Assembly (NCBI RefSeq): GCF_002162375.1
Contig: NZ_CP021425.1
Coordinates: forward strand, 4,729,001-4,793,000
Source of the DNA: Oleiphilus messinensis
GTDB lineage: Bacteria > Pseudomonadota > Gammaproteobacteria > Pseudomonadales > Oleiphilaceae
Direction: 5' to 3'
Length of the DNA stretch: 64,000 nucleotides
Shown here: positions 1 to 9,202 of the stretch, one piece after another
How the letters are laid out: each line of letters begins with the position of its first letter
How positions within the stretch are numbered: position 1 is the first letter of the stretch
The notes under the pieces: generated by a model
The model's database searches: none
What the model was told of the DNA's origin: nothing
The model's input: only the letters and a program-made list of their open reading frames with translations
Program-made: the position numbers and the translations under genes

Positions 1-124
1 ACGTATACAACCGAAAGATCAGGACAAGCGTTACAAACAACACAATAAATGCTGAGACTAATGCACGGTTGGTAAAGACTTTCTTTTCTTTGACCGGATC
101 TTTTAGCGTTCTGGATTCTACCAA
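1..124 (-). CDS. mrdA: Penicillin-binding protein 2 (PBP2), N-terminal fragment
   Basis: Partial gene running off the left edge on the minus strand. PBP2 is the inner-membrane transpeptidase that builds side-wall peptidoglycan with RodA. The readable part is a short basic cytoplasmic leader (VESRTLKDPVKEKK) followed by one hydrophobic membrane segment (ALVSAFIVLFVTLVLIFRLY), as in the start of PBP2 proteins. The position directly downstream of rlmH is the usual mrdA position in gammaproteobacteria. No ATG is available: an in-frame stop at 170-172 leaves TTG at 122-124 (weak AGAGA upstream) or CTG at 167-169. I chose TTG. The catalytic domain lies outside the window, so identity rests on the leader, the membrane anchor and synteny. 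Confidence 0.72.
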   Translation of the reverse strand, partial: MVESRTLKDPVKEKKVFTNRALVSAFIVLFVTLVLIFRLYT

Positions 125-227
125 GGGTAATCTCTGGGAATAGTTAGTGGCAGCCTGCCAATCTGCCAGTCAATATAAGGATCAGACGTCAATGAAGTGC
201 GTATTATCCGGATCGTGCCCCATGATT

Positions 228-698
228 TCAGGCGCGGTGATACGGATGATTTGCCAGTATACTCCAGGCCCGGTAAAACTGTTCCGCAAGTACGATCCGA
301 ACGAGAGGATGGGGCAATGTCAGTTCTGATAACGAAAGTTTATAGTCTGCTCGCTTCAAGCATGCTTCTGCATTGCCATCCGGGCCACCGATAAGTATAC
401 AGATATCCCTGCCATCCTGTTGCCAGGACGCCAGTTTTTGTGCCAATTTCTCAGTACTGAGATGTGCTCCGCCAACCTCGAGTGCGATAACAAAATCATT
501 GGCTTTGATTTGCTCTAAAACTTTGTTGCCTTCTGCTTTGATAGCACGCTCAATGTCAGGGTTCTTGCCCCGCTTCGCCATTGGGATCTCGATTAATTGT
601 ACCGGCAACTCCGGTGGCATTCTCTTAACGTACTCGGTAAACCCGGTTGCCACCCAAGACGGCATTTTAGTACCCACTGCAATAATCTTAATGCGCAT
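228..698 (-). CDS. rlmH: 23S rRNA (pseudouridine1915-N3)-methyltransferase RlmH
   Basis: A 156-residue SPOUT-class methyltransferase of the usual length for the family. It methylates pseudouridine 1915 in helix 69 of 23S rRNA, using S-adenosylmethionine, on assembled 70S ribosomes. Visible hallmarks are the N-terminal strand MRIKIIAVGTKMP, the SAM-binding trefoil-knot loop ILIGGPDG near residue 103, and the conserved C-terminal tail LPHPLVRIVLAEQFYRA...HPYHR. It sits just upstream of mrdA, as usual. Its normal upstream partner rsfS is about 4.6 kb away, because a plus-strand block (1091-5244) lies between them. Confidence 0.97.
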   Translation of the reverse strand: MRIKIIAVGTKMPSWVATGFTEYVKRMPPELPVQLIEIPMAKRGKNPDIERAIKAEGNKVLEQIKANDFVIALEVGGAHLSTEKLAQKLASWQQDGRDICILIGGPDGNAEACLKRADYKLSLSELTLPHPLVRIVLAEQFYRAWSILANHPYHRA

Positions 699-1090
699 AA
701 CTCAACAAAGTCCACCAAAGGACCACTTCACTCTTCAATAAATTGATTACAAATAGTTAACGCACCAGTAACTCGAATGATTCTGAAACTCAAACGATTC
801 AGTAACTCAAATCATTCAATAAGTTAAATCTTAAAAAATATGGTGCCGCGCTTTTTTTCCAGCCACAGCTGCACCCTGACAAAAACCGGAACACGGAAAA
901 AACGGCCGAAAAGTGTGACGCAAAGGTTAAACACCGTCAACGAAATATTATGATATCCGACTTTTGAATCAAAAAATCCCCCCGCATATCCATAGCGCAT
1001 TTCAACCCAGTCGGCTAAATTTTAATTATGGATTAAAGCACTATCCGCCAGGTAACCCAATTCAAGCCTTCAGTAACCACCGAGAAACCG
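699..1090. other. Intergenic region between rlmH and the binding-protein-like gene
   Basis: A 392-base non-coding stretch separating two divergent genes, so it should hold both promoters. The rlmH side carries three direct repeats (annotated separately at 770-819). The middle is AT-rich, with a run TTAAATCTTAAAAAATA around 823-840. I saw no convincing sigma-70 box pair, RNA gene or open frame in the rest. Confidence 0.5.
770..819. repeat. Three near-identical 16-mers at a 17-base period
   Basis: Units AACTCGAATGATTCTG (770-785), AACTCAAACGATTCAG (787-802) and AACTCAAATCATTCAA (804-819) follow each other with one base between them. The consensus is AACTCRAAYSATTCWR. They lie in the divergent region 70-120 bases before the rlmH start codon. 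An array of binding sites for a regulator is possible, but no cognate protein is evident. Confidence 0.6.
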
Positions 1091-1918
1091 ATGTGGATCA
1101 ACACGAATCGCTTTAAACGTATCACATTCTATTTGCTTATCTGCTGGTCAAAACTCACTCAGGCAGAGCAGATTGATTTGACCATCGGTATGATTAATGC
1201 GGGTGGCCAAGCGTATTTTATTGAACTGTTGGAACAGGCTCTGGGCGCTGCAGGACACACCGTCTCGATTACGACACAAGGACCTTTCCCGCAGAAACGC
1301 GTAATGTACCTGCTGGAGAATGACAAGGTATCACTGATGTGGTTATTGCGAAGTCCGGCACGGGACAAACGTTACACTCCGGTAAATGTTAACCTGACCA
1401 ACGGTCTGATCGGTCATCGTATACTGCTTATTCCCCCGGATGCCCAGGAAGCCTACCGTGGTATCAGAAATCTGGATGATTTTAGAAAAACGGAAAAAGT
1501 CGGTGTCTTTGGTGAGCATTGGTATGATACGGAGATCTGGCGCTTCAACCAATTACCTTTTGTGATCAGTCGAGGCGATTGGCAGCGCAATGTGTACCGA
1601 CTCATCGCAGCTCAAAATCGGGGCATTGACTACTTTTCCAGAGGTTTTTTTGAGGTGATGGAAGAATCTCGGGAACACCCTTACCTGCACATCGAAGAAC
1701 ACTTGGTATTCATCTATGAGCGTGATTTCCAGTTGTACTTAAGCAAAAGTTTTGCCCAATACAAGCCGCTCCTGGAAAATGCACTGAAATTCGCCAGAGA
1801 CAGTGGACTCATGGCGGTATTAATACATAAACATTGGGCCGATGCCTTCGCACGCCTCAACCTTGAGCAGCGAACAAAGATACATTTGGCCACCCCTGCA
1901 CATTCCCGCCTTCCTTAA
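1091..1918 (+). CDS. Periplasmic substrate-binding-like protein
   Basis: A 275-residue protein with an N-terminal hydrophobic stretch after a basic start (residues about 8-24, ending SKLTQAEQ), which fits a secretion signal. The rest resembles the type-2 periplasmic binding fold used by amino-acid ABC transporters and related sensors: an opening strand IDLTIGMINAGGQAYFIELLEQAL and a hinge-like return near residues 115-125. No permease or ATPase gene is nearby, so it is not an obvious importer component. It precedes the DUF1302/DUF1329 pair by 184 bases and may be transcribed with it. The specific ligand cannot be told from the sequence. Confidence 0.6.
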   Translation: MWINTNRFKRITFYLLICWSKLTQAEQIDLTIGMINAGGQAYFIELLEQALGAAGHTVSITTQGPFPQKRVMYLLENDKVSLMWLLRSPARDKRYTPVNVNLTNGLIGHRILLIPPDAQEAYRGIRNLDDFRKTEKVGVFGEHWYDTEIWRFNQLPFVISRGDWQRNVYRLIAAQNRGIDYFSRGFFEVMEESREHPYLHIEEHLVFIYERDFQLYLSKSFAQYKPLLENALKFARDSGLMAVLIHKHWADAFARLNLEQRTKIHLATPAHSRLP

Positions 1919-2102
1919 GCAGGGAAACAGGCAAACTTTACTTTTCCATCGATCACTTCTATACCAAAAACCAGGGCAACTTGATCATTTTTTGATCCAC
2001 GCGTGTTTTTTACTGGCAATACCCCCCAAGGGGACTACCCCAAAATTGCTTCACCCTGATGTTCATGCGCTAAAAACAAACACAAAAAGCGGAGTAGTTT
2101 AG

Positions 2103-3806
2103 ATGGTGAACTGTACCAAAACTCAAACTAAACATTTTCTCGCAATCACCCTCGCTTTTGGCTTGAGTCCATTGGCAACTCACGCAATAACCGTGGATGT
2201 TGGCCCTGCCTCCCTCAGTTTTAATTCGACACTCTCGGCGGGAGCCAGCTGGCGAGTGGAGTCTGTCGATAGTGCCAATGTTTCGCCCGGAAACTATGAA
2301 GGAGGCGAAGCACTTTCCAGCACCAATGATGACGGTGATTTGAATTTTGACCGGGACAAAACCTTCTCAAAAATCATCAAAGGTCTCCATGAACTTGAAC
2401 TTAATTACGACAATATCGGTGCTTTTACCCGCTTTAAATATTGGTATGATTTCGAACTAAAGGATGAAAGTCGGGAGCACGGCCATGGCCCTAACGGCTA
2501 CGCCCCGAACCAAGGACTTAATGACAAAGGCTACAGTCGACTATCCCGTTTCTCCGGCATCGAACTACTGGACGGATTTCTTTATGGCAGTTTTTACCTG
2601 AACGACTCTCCATGGGATGTGCGAATTGGACGACAGGTTGTGAGCTGGGGGGAAAGTACGTTTATTCGCAATGGCATTAACATCATCAACCCGATTGATG
2701 TCAGCGCCTTTCGACGCCCGGGGGCTGAAATCAAAGAAGGTCTCGTTCCAGTCAGCATGCTTTACATAAACGTTGGGCTGAATCCGGCTGTATCAATCGA
2801 AGCATTTTACCAGCTGGAATGGGAAAAAACCCAATTAGATCCCTGTGGAACTTACTTCGCCACCTCCGATGTTATCGCTGACGGTTGCCAAACCCTCACC
2901 TTAGGTACCAGCGTCCCCGACCGTACACTTTCAATCGCCCCAAATGGCAGACTGAAGCGCTCAAGCGATGTTGATGCTTCAGATTCCGGTCAATTTGGCC
3001 TTGCCATGCGCTACTATGCACAAGCATTGAATGACACCGAGTTTGGCTTTTACTATGTCAATTATCACAGCCGCATACCGATGTTCTCAGTCGCCACGCT
3101 TGGGGGGGTACCCAGTTACTTCGCTGAGTTTCCCGAAGATATCCAGCTTTTTGGCGTAAGCTTTAACACCAACCTCTCGGGGTATGCACTCTTCGGCGAA
3201 ATCAGCTATCGCAAGGATTTGCCCATTCAGATCAATGCATCAGAGATTGTCAGTGGCTTATTCGGTGCACTGGGAATTCGGCCAGCCAACACCTTTTCAC
3301 CGGAAATTACCTTGGGCACCCGTGCCAAAGGTTATGACCTGATCGATGTGACTCAAGCACAAATCAGTACCTTGAAAACCTACAATCAAATATTGGCATC
3401 GGATCGGCTGATTATTATAGGCGAACTGGGATTTACCCATATCCTTGATGATTTGAAAGACCATCCCTATGGCCGATCAACCAACTACGGCACAGGAAGC
3501 CCTGGGGATAATGGCTTTATTACACGAAGCTCCTGGGGCTATCGCTTAAGAGCCAGCCTCGATTACCGCAACTTCATGGCCGGAGTTAATGTATCACCTC
3601 AGTTGTCGTGGTCCCATGACGTGCACGGCGTGTCCCCAACCGGAGGGGCATTTAACGAAGGCGATAAAGCGGTCAGTTTCGCGCTTAACGGCGATTTCAA
3701 AGAGGATTATCGCGGAGGCATCTCTTACACCCGCTTTTTTGGCGGGGATTTTAATACGCTTTCTGACCGTGACTTTATCAGTGCAACGGTCAGCATGTCG
3801 TTTTGA
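2103..3806 (+). CDS. DUF1302 family outer-membrane protein
   Basis: A 567-residue secreted protein with a clear signal peptide (residues about 1-28, ending THAITVD). Alternating-polarity strands and a C-terminal sequence ending ISATVSMSF, with a terminal aromatic residue, are as expected for an outer-membrane beta-barrel. The opening LSFNSTLSAGASWRVES, and RIGRQVVSWGES near residue 177, match what I know of DUF1302 proteins, which are nearly always encoded next to DUF1329 proteins. That is the case here, 67 bases downstream. A GGAG motif about 8 bases before the ATG supports the start. The family has no established biochemical function; a role in handling hydrophobic compounds at the outer membrane is often suspected. 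Confidence 0.85.
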   Translation: MVNCTKTQTKHFLAITLAFGLSPLATHAITVDVGPASLSFNSTLSAGASWRVESVDSANVSPGNYEGGEALSSTNDDGDLNFDRDKTFSKIIKGLHELELNYDNIGAFTRFKYWYDFELKDESREHGHGPNGYAPNQGLNDKGYSRLSRFSGIELLDGFLYGSFYLNDSPWDVRIGRQVVSWGESTFIRNGINIINPIDVSAFRRPGAEIKEGLVPVSMLYINVGLNPAVSIEAFYQLEWEKTQLDPCGTYFATSDVIADGCQTLTLGTSVPDRTLSIAPNGRLKRSSDVDASDSGQFGLAMRYYAQALNDTEFGFYYVNYHSRIPMFSVATLGGVPSYFAEFPEDIQLFGVSFNTNLSGYALFGEISYRKDLPIQINASEIVSGLFGALGIRPANTFSPEITLGTRAKGYDLIDVTQAQISTLKTYNQILASDRLIIIGELGFTHILDDLKDHPYGRSTNYGTGSPGDNGFITRSSWGYRLRASLDYRNFMAGVNVSPQLSWSHDVHGVSPTGGAFNEGDKAVSFALNGDFKEDYRGGISYTRFFGGDFNTLSDRDFISATVSMSF

Positions 3807-3873
3807 GAACATATCCGTCGAAACCAGAAATCTTTCGTCACGCGGTTAGCAGACAACCTTAAAGGTGAAAATC

Positions 3874-5244
3874 ATGTACCGAATGTTAAAAAGCCGTCAT
3901 TGGTCTGCCCTATTTATAGCGCTCGCAAGCGTAGTTTTAACCTTACCCTCTAGCGCTCAGGTTTCTGAGGATGAAGCCGCAGAACTGGGAAAAACATTAA
4001 CCCCTATCGGTGCCGAGCAGAAAGGTAATGGCAGCACCATTCCGGAATGGACAGGAGGACTTACCGAACCACCCGCAAACTATCAAACGGGAACACATTT
4101 AATCGACCCCTTCCCGGATGATAAACCCTTATTTACGATTACCCAGGACAACCTGGCGCTATACAAAAACAAACTCAGCGTCGGGCAGCTCACCATGTTC
4201 AAGCAGCATCCCAAGTCATATCGGATGGTAGTCTACCCATCCAGACGAACAGCAGCTTTGCCCCAATCGGTTTATGCTGATGCCACCTACAATGCAACCC
4301 ATGCCAAGCTGACCGACGGCGGGAATGGCGTAACAGACTTTCGGGGCTATGTCCCTTTTCCAATCCCCAAAAACGGACTTGAAGTCATCTGGAATCATAT
4401 ACTGAGGTATCGCGGTGGTAGCTCGAAAAGATCAATCGCCCAAGTCATCACCCAAAGCAACGGTGATTTTCACCATGTTTTACTGGAAGAGGAAGTCGTG
4501 TATCCCGAGAACATGGATGGCCTCGAAGGAATTGAAAATATGCTGGTGTTCTTCAAACAAAGTGTCACCGAACCCGGAAGACTGACCGGCAATGTCTTAC
4601 TCGTCCATGACACCGTAAATCAGGTTCAAGAACCTCGCAAGGCCTGGATCTACAACGCTGGACAACGTCGAGTAAGGAGAGCCCCTCAAGTAGCCTATGA
4701 TGGCCCTGGAACCTCGTCAGATGGCCTGCGTACCTCTGACAATTTTGATATGTATAACGGCGCCCCGGATCGTTATGACTGGAAATTGGTTGGCAAGCAA
4801 GAATTATACATCCCCTACAACAACTATAAACTGGCCTCGAACGCCTACAAATACAAAGACATCATCAGGCCAGGCCATATGAATCCCGATTTATTGCGCT
4901 ATGAATTACACCGTGTCTGGATAGTTGAGGCGACGCTTAAAGAGGGCCAACGCCACATTTATACCAAGCGTACATTTTATATAGACGAAGATAGCTGGCA
5001 GATTGCCGTGGTAGATCACTATGATTCCCGGGGAGAATTCTGGCGACTTTCTGAAGCATATGGGATGCAGGTTTACTATGCGGATATTCCGCTGAAATCT
5101 GCAGAAGGTTACTACGATATCACTAATAACCGTTATCTGGTGATCGGCTTGCAAAATGAGGTGAGTGGCCCAACCGAGTATGGCCATCGGGGAAAAATGG
5201 TCGACTTTACGCCTGCGGCGCTACGTCGCTCCGGGCGACGTTAA
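3874..5244 (+). CDS. DUF1329 family periplasmic/outer-membrane protein
   Basis: A 456-residue secreted protein with a signal peptide ending near TLPSSAQVS. The mature N-terminus EDEAAELGKTLTPIGAEQKGN and the stretch IPEWTGGL are typical of DUF1329, and the fold is related to lipoprotein carriers of the LolA/LolB type. AAAGGTGA seven bases upstream of ATG 3874 makes this start more likely than the in-frame GTG at 3865. It is the partner of the DUF1302 barrel just upstream, and the two probably act together at the outer membrane. Related pairs often accompany RND-type lipid exporters; none is visible here. Confidence 0.85.
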   Translation: MYRMLKSRHWSALFIALASVVLTLPSSAQVSEDEAAELGKTLTPIGAEQKGNGSTIPEWTGGLTEPPANYQTGTHLIDPFPDDKPLFTITQDNLALYKNKLSVGQLTMFKQHPKSYRMVVYPSRRTAALPQSVYADATYNATHAKLTDGGNGVTDFRGYVPFPIPKNGLEVIWNHILRYRGGSSKRSIAQVITQSNGDFHHVLLEEEVVYPENMDGLEGIENMLVFFKQSVTEPGRLTGNVLLVHDTVNQVQEPRKAWIYNAGQRRVRRAPQVAYDGPGTSSDGLRTSDNFDMYNGAPDRYDWKLVGKQELYIPYNNYKLASNAYKYKDIIRPGHMNPDLLRYELHRVWIVEATLKEGQRHIYTKRTFYIDEDSWQIAVVDHYDSRGEFWRLSEAYGMQVYYADIPLKSAEGYYDITNNRYLVIGLQNEVSGPTEYGHRGKMVDFTPAALRRSGRR

Positions 5245-5341
5245 GACCGGCTCTTCGAAAACGGCGAACGGGGCTCTGCCACCATCAATGGCATCGCCTC
5301 GTTCTCATCACTTCGACGGTGAAGGCGTCGAACGAACTTCG

Positions 5342-5695
5342 TTACTCGCTAACCACTTTCATGTCAGCTTTGGGCGTCTCTCGCCAGAACCGCTCCAAGT
5401 CGTAGAACTCACGGGTTGCAGGAAGCATCACATGAACCACGATTTCACCTAAATCAACCAAAATCCAATCACTACTGCCCTCACCTTCTGTTCCCAGAGG
5501 GCGGACTCCGTGCTGTTTAACTTCGGTGACAACATTGTCTGCGAGCGATTTGACATGTCGGTTTGAGGTGCCGCTGGCGATAATCATTGCATCGGTAACA
5601 CTGGTTCGTTCCGACACATCGATGACTGTAACATCTTTTGCTTTCAAATCATCCAGGGCATTGAGAATAACGGTTTTCAATTCGTCTGTCTGCAT
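5342..5695 (-). CDS. rsfS: Ribosomal silencing factor RsfS
   Basis: RsfS (YbeB/Iojap) binds ribosomal protein uL14 and blocks joining of the 30S and 50S subunits under starvation. The 117-residue form starting [14 protein letters not shown] has the family's usual start and length. Conserved blocks are [24 protein letters not shown] and [17 protein letters not shown]. An in-frame TTG at 5735-5737 would add 14 residues; GGAGGG lies too far from ATG 5695 (about 18 bases) to settle the start. It is downstream of nadD, its usual partner, but separated from rlmH by the inserted plus-strand block. Confidence 0.95.
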   Translation of the reverse strand: MQTDELKTVILNALDDLKAKDVTVIDVSERTSVTDAMIIASGTSNRHVKSLADNVVTEVKQHGVRPLGTEGEGSSDWILVDLGEIVVHVMLPATREFYDLERFWRETPKADMKVVSE

Positions 5696-5869
5696 AGTTT
5701 GCGTAATGGTGAATGCACCCTCCACTTGTTTTAACAACGCTCGGTGTTATGCCAACACCGAAACGATATTCTGTTTTCGAGCATGACTTTTTACCATCCT
5801 CTTGCCCAGAATAGCTCATTTATCAACCACAAATCCATCATTTTTAACATCCTTTGACGACACAAAGCA

Positions 5870-6496
5870 TCACGCCGAATCGCGATATAGGTTGTATTGA
5901 ATGATCTTGTGATTAACACTGTCCGGAACTAAATACCGCACGGATCGATTTTGTTGCCTTAAATGCCTGATTTGGGTGCTGGAAATTGCCAACGGGGTTA
6001 ATGACAATCTTAATATTACACCGGCAGGCTGAATTCTTAATGCCTCGGGTTTATTCACCCAACGTGCAGCACAATAGGACGTTACCGTTTCACTGCATTT
6101 GACAGGCCACCCCGGTCGCTCAATCACAATCAAGTGACCATACCGGCACAATTCCTGCCATTCATGCCAGGAATCCAGCTTGGAAAATGCATCAGCCCCC
6201 ATTACAAATGCAATTGCAGGAACCGCTCCAAGCTCCGCCCGGATTTGCGCGAGCGTATCAACTGTATAAGACCTACCGGATCGTTCCAGCTCGCGATTAT
6301 CTACTGCCAATCCGGGTTCCCCCTCGATAGCAGCAGCGAGCATATCCAGACGCTGCGCTTCCGAAGCCCCCGGTATTGCCCGATGTACTGGCGTTGCACA
6401 GGGTATCAGCGCAATCTCATCTGCTCCTACTGCATCACGCACTTCCAATGCTGTGCGCAAATGGCCGACATGAACCGGGTCGAACGTCCCCCCCAT
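5870..6496 (-). CDS. nadD: Nicotinate-nucleotide adenylyltransferase NadD
   Basis: NadD transfers AMP from ATP to nicotinate mononucleotide in NAD synthesis. The nucleotidyltransferase signature GGTFDPVHVGH is at the very start of the ATG-initiated form, and the C-terminal ISSTQIR (the ISSTxIR motif) is present. The coordinates use ATG 6496, but that removes the first beta-strand (KLF) that normally precedes GGTFDP. The frame is open back to a stop at 6524-6526 with no ATG, GTG or TTG. An ATT codon at 6518-6520 lies eight bases after GGAG (6529-6532) and would give a start INRPLKLFMGGTFDP. It follows proA closely, an operon typical of pseudomonads. Confidence 0.95.
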   Translation of the reverse strand: MGGTFDPVHVGHLRTALEVRDAVGADEIALIPCATPVHRAIPGASEAQRLDMLAAAIEGEPGLAVDNRELERSGRSYTVDTLAQIRAELGAVPAIAFVMGADAFSKLDSWHEWQELCRYGHLIVIERPGWPVKCSETVTSYCAARWVNKPEALRIQPAGVILRLSLTPLAISSTQIRHLRQQNRSVRYLVPDSVNHKIIQYNLYRDSA

Positions 6497-6533
6497 GAAA
6501 AGCTTCAGCGGTCGGTTAATAACTCAATCTCCA

Positions 6534-7787
6534 TTATTGGCGGATATGACCGTCACCAAACACGACGTACTTCTGACTGGTTAACCCTTCAAGACCAACT
6601 GGGCCCCGTGCGTGAAGCTTGTCCGTAGAGATGCCAATTTCAGCACCCAGGCCATACTCAAACCCATCTGCAAATCGAGTCGATGCATTCACCATCACTG
6701 AGCTCGAATCCACTTCGTTGAGGAACCGGCGCGCCAACGTGTAGTTTTCAGTTAGAATGGCATCGGTATGGTGCGAGCCATACTGATTGATATGCCGGAC
6801 AGCTTCATCCAGATCGCTGACAATTTTTACCGACAGCACCGGTCCGAGGTATTCCGTAGACCAGTCTTCCTCGGAGGCTGCAGCGGAAGAGATGATCGCC
6901 TGAGTCTGGCCACAACCGCGTAACTCCACCTGCTTTTCAGCCATTCTCGCCGCAAACTGCGGCAAAAACGTGGATGCTACTGCGCTATGCACCAATAAAG
7001 TTTCCATGGTGTTGCAAGTTCCATAGCGGTGTGTTTTGGCATTGTCGGCAACATTGAGCGCCTTATCCAGATCCGCATGCTGATCAACATAAACATGACA
7101 GATACCATCAAGATGTTTAATCACGGGTACTTTGGCTTCCCGACTGATCCGTTCAATCAAGCCTTTGCCACCTCGTGGCACAATCACATCCACATATTCC
7201 GGCATGGTGATCAGCTGGCCGACAGCAGCACGATCAGTCGTATTAATGACCTGAACCGCATCCGCGGGTAAACCTGCTTTTTCAAGTCCAAGGGCAATGC
7301 AACGGGCAATTGCCTGATTTGAATGCAGTGCTTCGGAGCCACCACGCAACACTGTCGCATTGCCGGATTTGAGGCACAAGCTCGCCGCTTCGACTGTTAC
7401 ATTTGGACGGGATTCATAGATAATGCCGATTACACCGAGGGGAACACGCATTTTGCCCACTTGAATGCCCGAAGGACGATAAGCCATGTCAGTGATGACG
7501 CCAACCGGGTCAGGCAAGGCAGCAACCTGATTCAAGCCTTCAATCATCGTATCGATTCGGCTTTGAGTCAGTTCCAGACGATCAAGCAGTGCGGCATCAA
7601 GGCCATTTGCCCGCCCGTTTTCAAGATCCTGCTGATTGGCTTCAACGAGTAATTGACGGCTTTGGTCAATGAACTCTGCAGTAGCCAACAACGCCTGATT
7701 TTTGTCATGAGTACTGGCTTTGACAATCTGCGTCGCAGCCTCGCGAGCTTTTTGCCCGACTTCAGACATGTATGCTATAACGTCCAT
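6534..7787 (-). CDS. proA: Gamma-glutamyl phosphate reductase ProA
   Basis: ProA reduces gamma-glutamyl phosphate to glutamate semialdehyde with NADPH, the second step of proline synthesis. The 417-residue product starting [18 protein letters not shown] has the usual family length and start. An upstream in-frame extension to 7967 looks like untranslated leader. Recognisable blocks are [18 protein letters not shown], the NAD(P)-binding [18 protein letters not shown], and the catalytic cysteine in [12 protein letters not shown]. The stop is followed within two bases by a GGAG that probably serves nadD, so the two genes are very likely cotranscribed. Confidence 0.97.
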   Translation of the reverse strand: MDVIAYMSEVGQKAREAATQIVKASTHDKNQALLATAEFIDQSRQLLVEANQQDLENGRANGLDAALLDRLELTQSRIDTMIEGLNQVAALPDPVGVITDMAYRPSGIQVGKMRVPLGVIGIIYESRPNVTVEAASLCLKSGNATVLRGGSEALHSNQAIARCIALGLEKAGLPADAVQVINTTDRAAVGQLITMPEYVDVIVPRGGKGLIERISREAKVPVIKHLDGICHVYVDQHADLDKALNVADNAKTHRYGTCNTMETLLVHSAVASTFLPQFAARMAEKQVELRGCGQTQAIISSAAASEEDWSTEYLGPVLSVKIVSDLDEAVRHINQYGSHHTDAILTENYTLARRFLNEVDSSSVMVNASTRFADGFEYGLGAEIGISTDKLHARGPVGLEGLTSQKYVVFGDGHIRQ

Positions 7788-8104
7788 TCGATCTCTCGTT
7801 TCAAGTGCGCTGGGTATATCTGGTTGCCACCCGTATTGGTGACAACGTGCGCAGCCATTATAACGTTTCAAACAGTCCATTGGAAACGCTAAATCCTCTA
7901 CCGAACCACCTCCCGCGACAAACCTGGAACACGTTAACAGGTTGAATTTTCCAATTAATCTGGCCAATACCAGTGACTTTCATCTAAAGTTAATGCACAT
8001 TCGAAGAAAAATAAGAGCAACCTATTCAAAAATGCATTCACTTTCCTGCGGTTATGTGCCTCGGGAAATCAAAACGATTCAAATCCCAGGGAAACGGAAC
8101 GACT

Positions 8105-9202
8105 ATGTCGCAAACTGAAATAAATCACCATTTGCGCGCAAAAATCTATTTTGGTGCAGCACTATCCGCTGCATTTCTGGCCTGTGCAGGACTCTTGTCA
8201 GGCCGCATTGAAACAGGCTTGATTGCATTGATTTTTTCTGTCTTGCTGGCGCTGAATACCCGATTTTTAATGCGCCCGGAAAAATTACTGCAACAGCAGA
8301 TTCTTGCACACATCATTATCATATTTCTGGCACTCGTCACGTTATCAAGCGCATTCTTTCAGCATGGTCTTGCCGAACAATGGGCTTATCTGTTCCCGGT
8401 TATTGTTTTTTTCATTTACCCGGTAAAACCAGCCGGCGTTGTGGTCGCGATATACAGCCTGCTCTTCGCCCTTCAAATTGGTCACAATTTTTATGGTCCA
8501 GTCAAAATTCAATTATTAATTAACTACCTGTTCTGCCTCATGCTTACGATCGCATTCGTCTATTTGCGCGAGGTTAGAGAACGGCAACTCAAACCACTCA
8601 GAAGAACAGACAACCTTACCTTGGCCTCCACCCGGGAACATCTGGCTAACGACCTGAGCAAAGAAATTCAACGCAGTGAACGCGAGGGTTCCGCCCTGAG
8701 TCTTCTTGCCTTGACAGTCGATACCGAATCGCAACCCGTGGCGCCCAACTCCGGTGCGGACTCCCATGAATCCCTGCTCCAGCAGCTAGGTCGCACACTA
8801 CATGAAGAGTTACGCTTATTTGACAGTTATTATCGTTATGAGGATCAGCAATTCCTGATTACATTGCCACACACATCCACGCAAGATGCGATCAAAAAAG
8901 CCGACAGATTAAGGCTTACCTGCAAAACCAAGTTAGCCAACAAAATCAGTACAAAACACAACGAACAACCCGGCGTTACGGTGAGTGTAGGCGTAACCGG
9001 CCTGAATGTTGGGGATGACGCCGATACGATGATCCGGAGGGCCTTACTGGCGCTCAGGAAAGCACAACGAGGCGGTGCCAATCGGACCAGCACCTATATT
9101 GATGATGATCAGTTTAGTGACGATGATGCCCTGACCCTGAGTACGGATCCACTGAGCCTTGACTCATATGGCAGTAATGATCAAGGAGAACCACGAACAT
9201 GA
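8105..9202 (+). CDS. Membrane protein with degenerate GGDEF domain (first of a coupled pair)
   Basis: A 365-residue protein with about six hydrophobic membrane segments in the first 170 residues, followed by a GGDEF-like domain (about 175-330). The domain keeps the fold pattern (LLALTVD..., TVSVGVTGL, ALLALRKAQRGGANR). The catalytic GGDEF loop is replaced by RYEDQQF, so diguanylate cyclase activity is unlikely. The C-terminus is acidic and low-complexity (DDDQFSDDDALTLST). ATG 8105 with GGAA upstream is preferred over an earlier in-frame start at 8054. Its stop overlaps the start of the next gene (ATGA at 9199-9202). A nucleotide-binding or structural signalling role is an inference. Confidence 0.75.
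   Translation: MSQTEINHHLRAKIYFGAALSAAFLACAGLLSGRIETGLIALIFSVLLALNTRFLMRPEKLLQQQILAHIIIIFLALVTLSSAFFQHGLAEQWAYLFPVIVFFIYPVKPAGVVVAIYSLLFALQIGHNFYGPVKIQLLINYLFCLMLTIAFVYLREVRERQLKPLRRTDNLTLASTREHLANDLSKEIQRSEREGSALSLLALTVDTESQPVAPNSGADSHESLLQQLGRTLHEELRLFDSYYRYEDQQFLITLPHTSTQDAIKKADRLRLTCKTKLANKISTKHNEQPGVTVSVGVTGLNVGDDADTMIRRALLALRKAQRGGANRTSTYIDDDQFSDDDALTLSTDPLSLDSYGSNDQGEPRT

Noticed and set aside
7788..7967. N-terminal extension of ProA by 60 residues
   Set aside because: The extension (start [16 protein letters not shown]) does not resemble ProA, whereas [16 protein letters not shown] at 7787 matches the family start and length.
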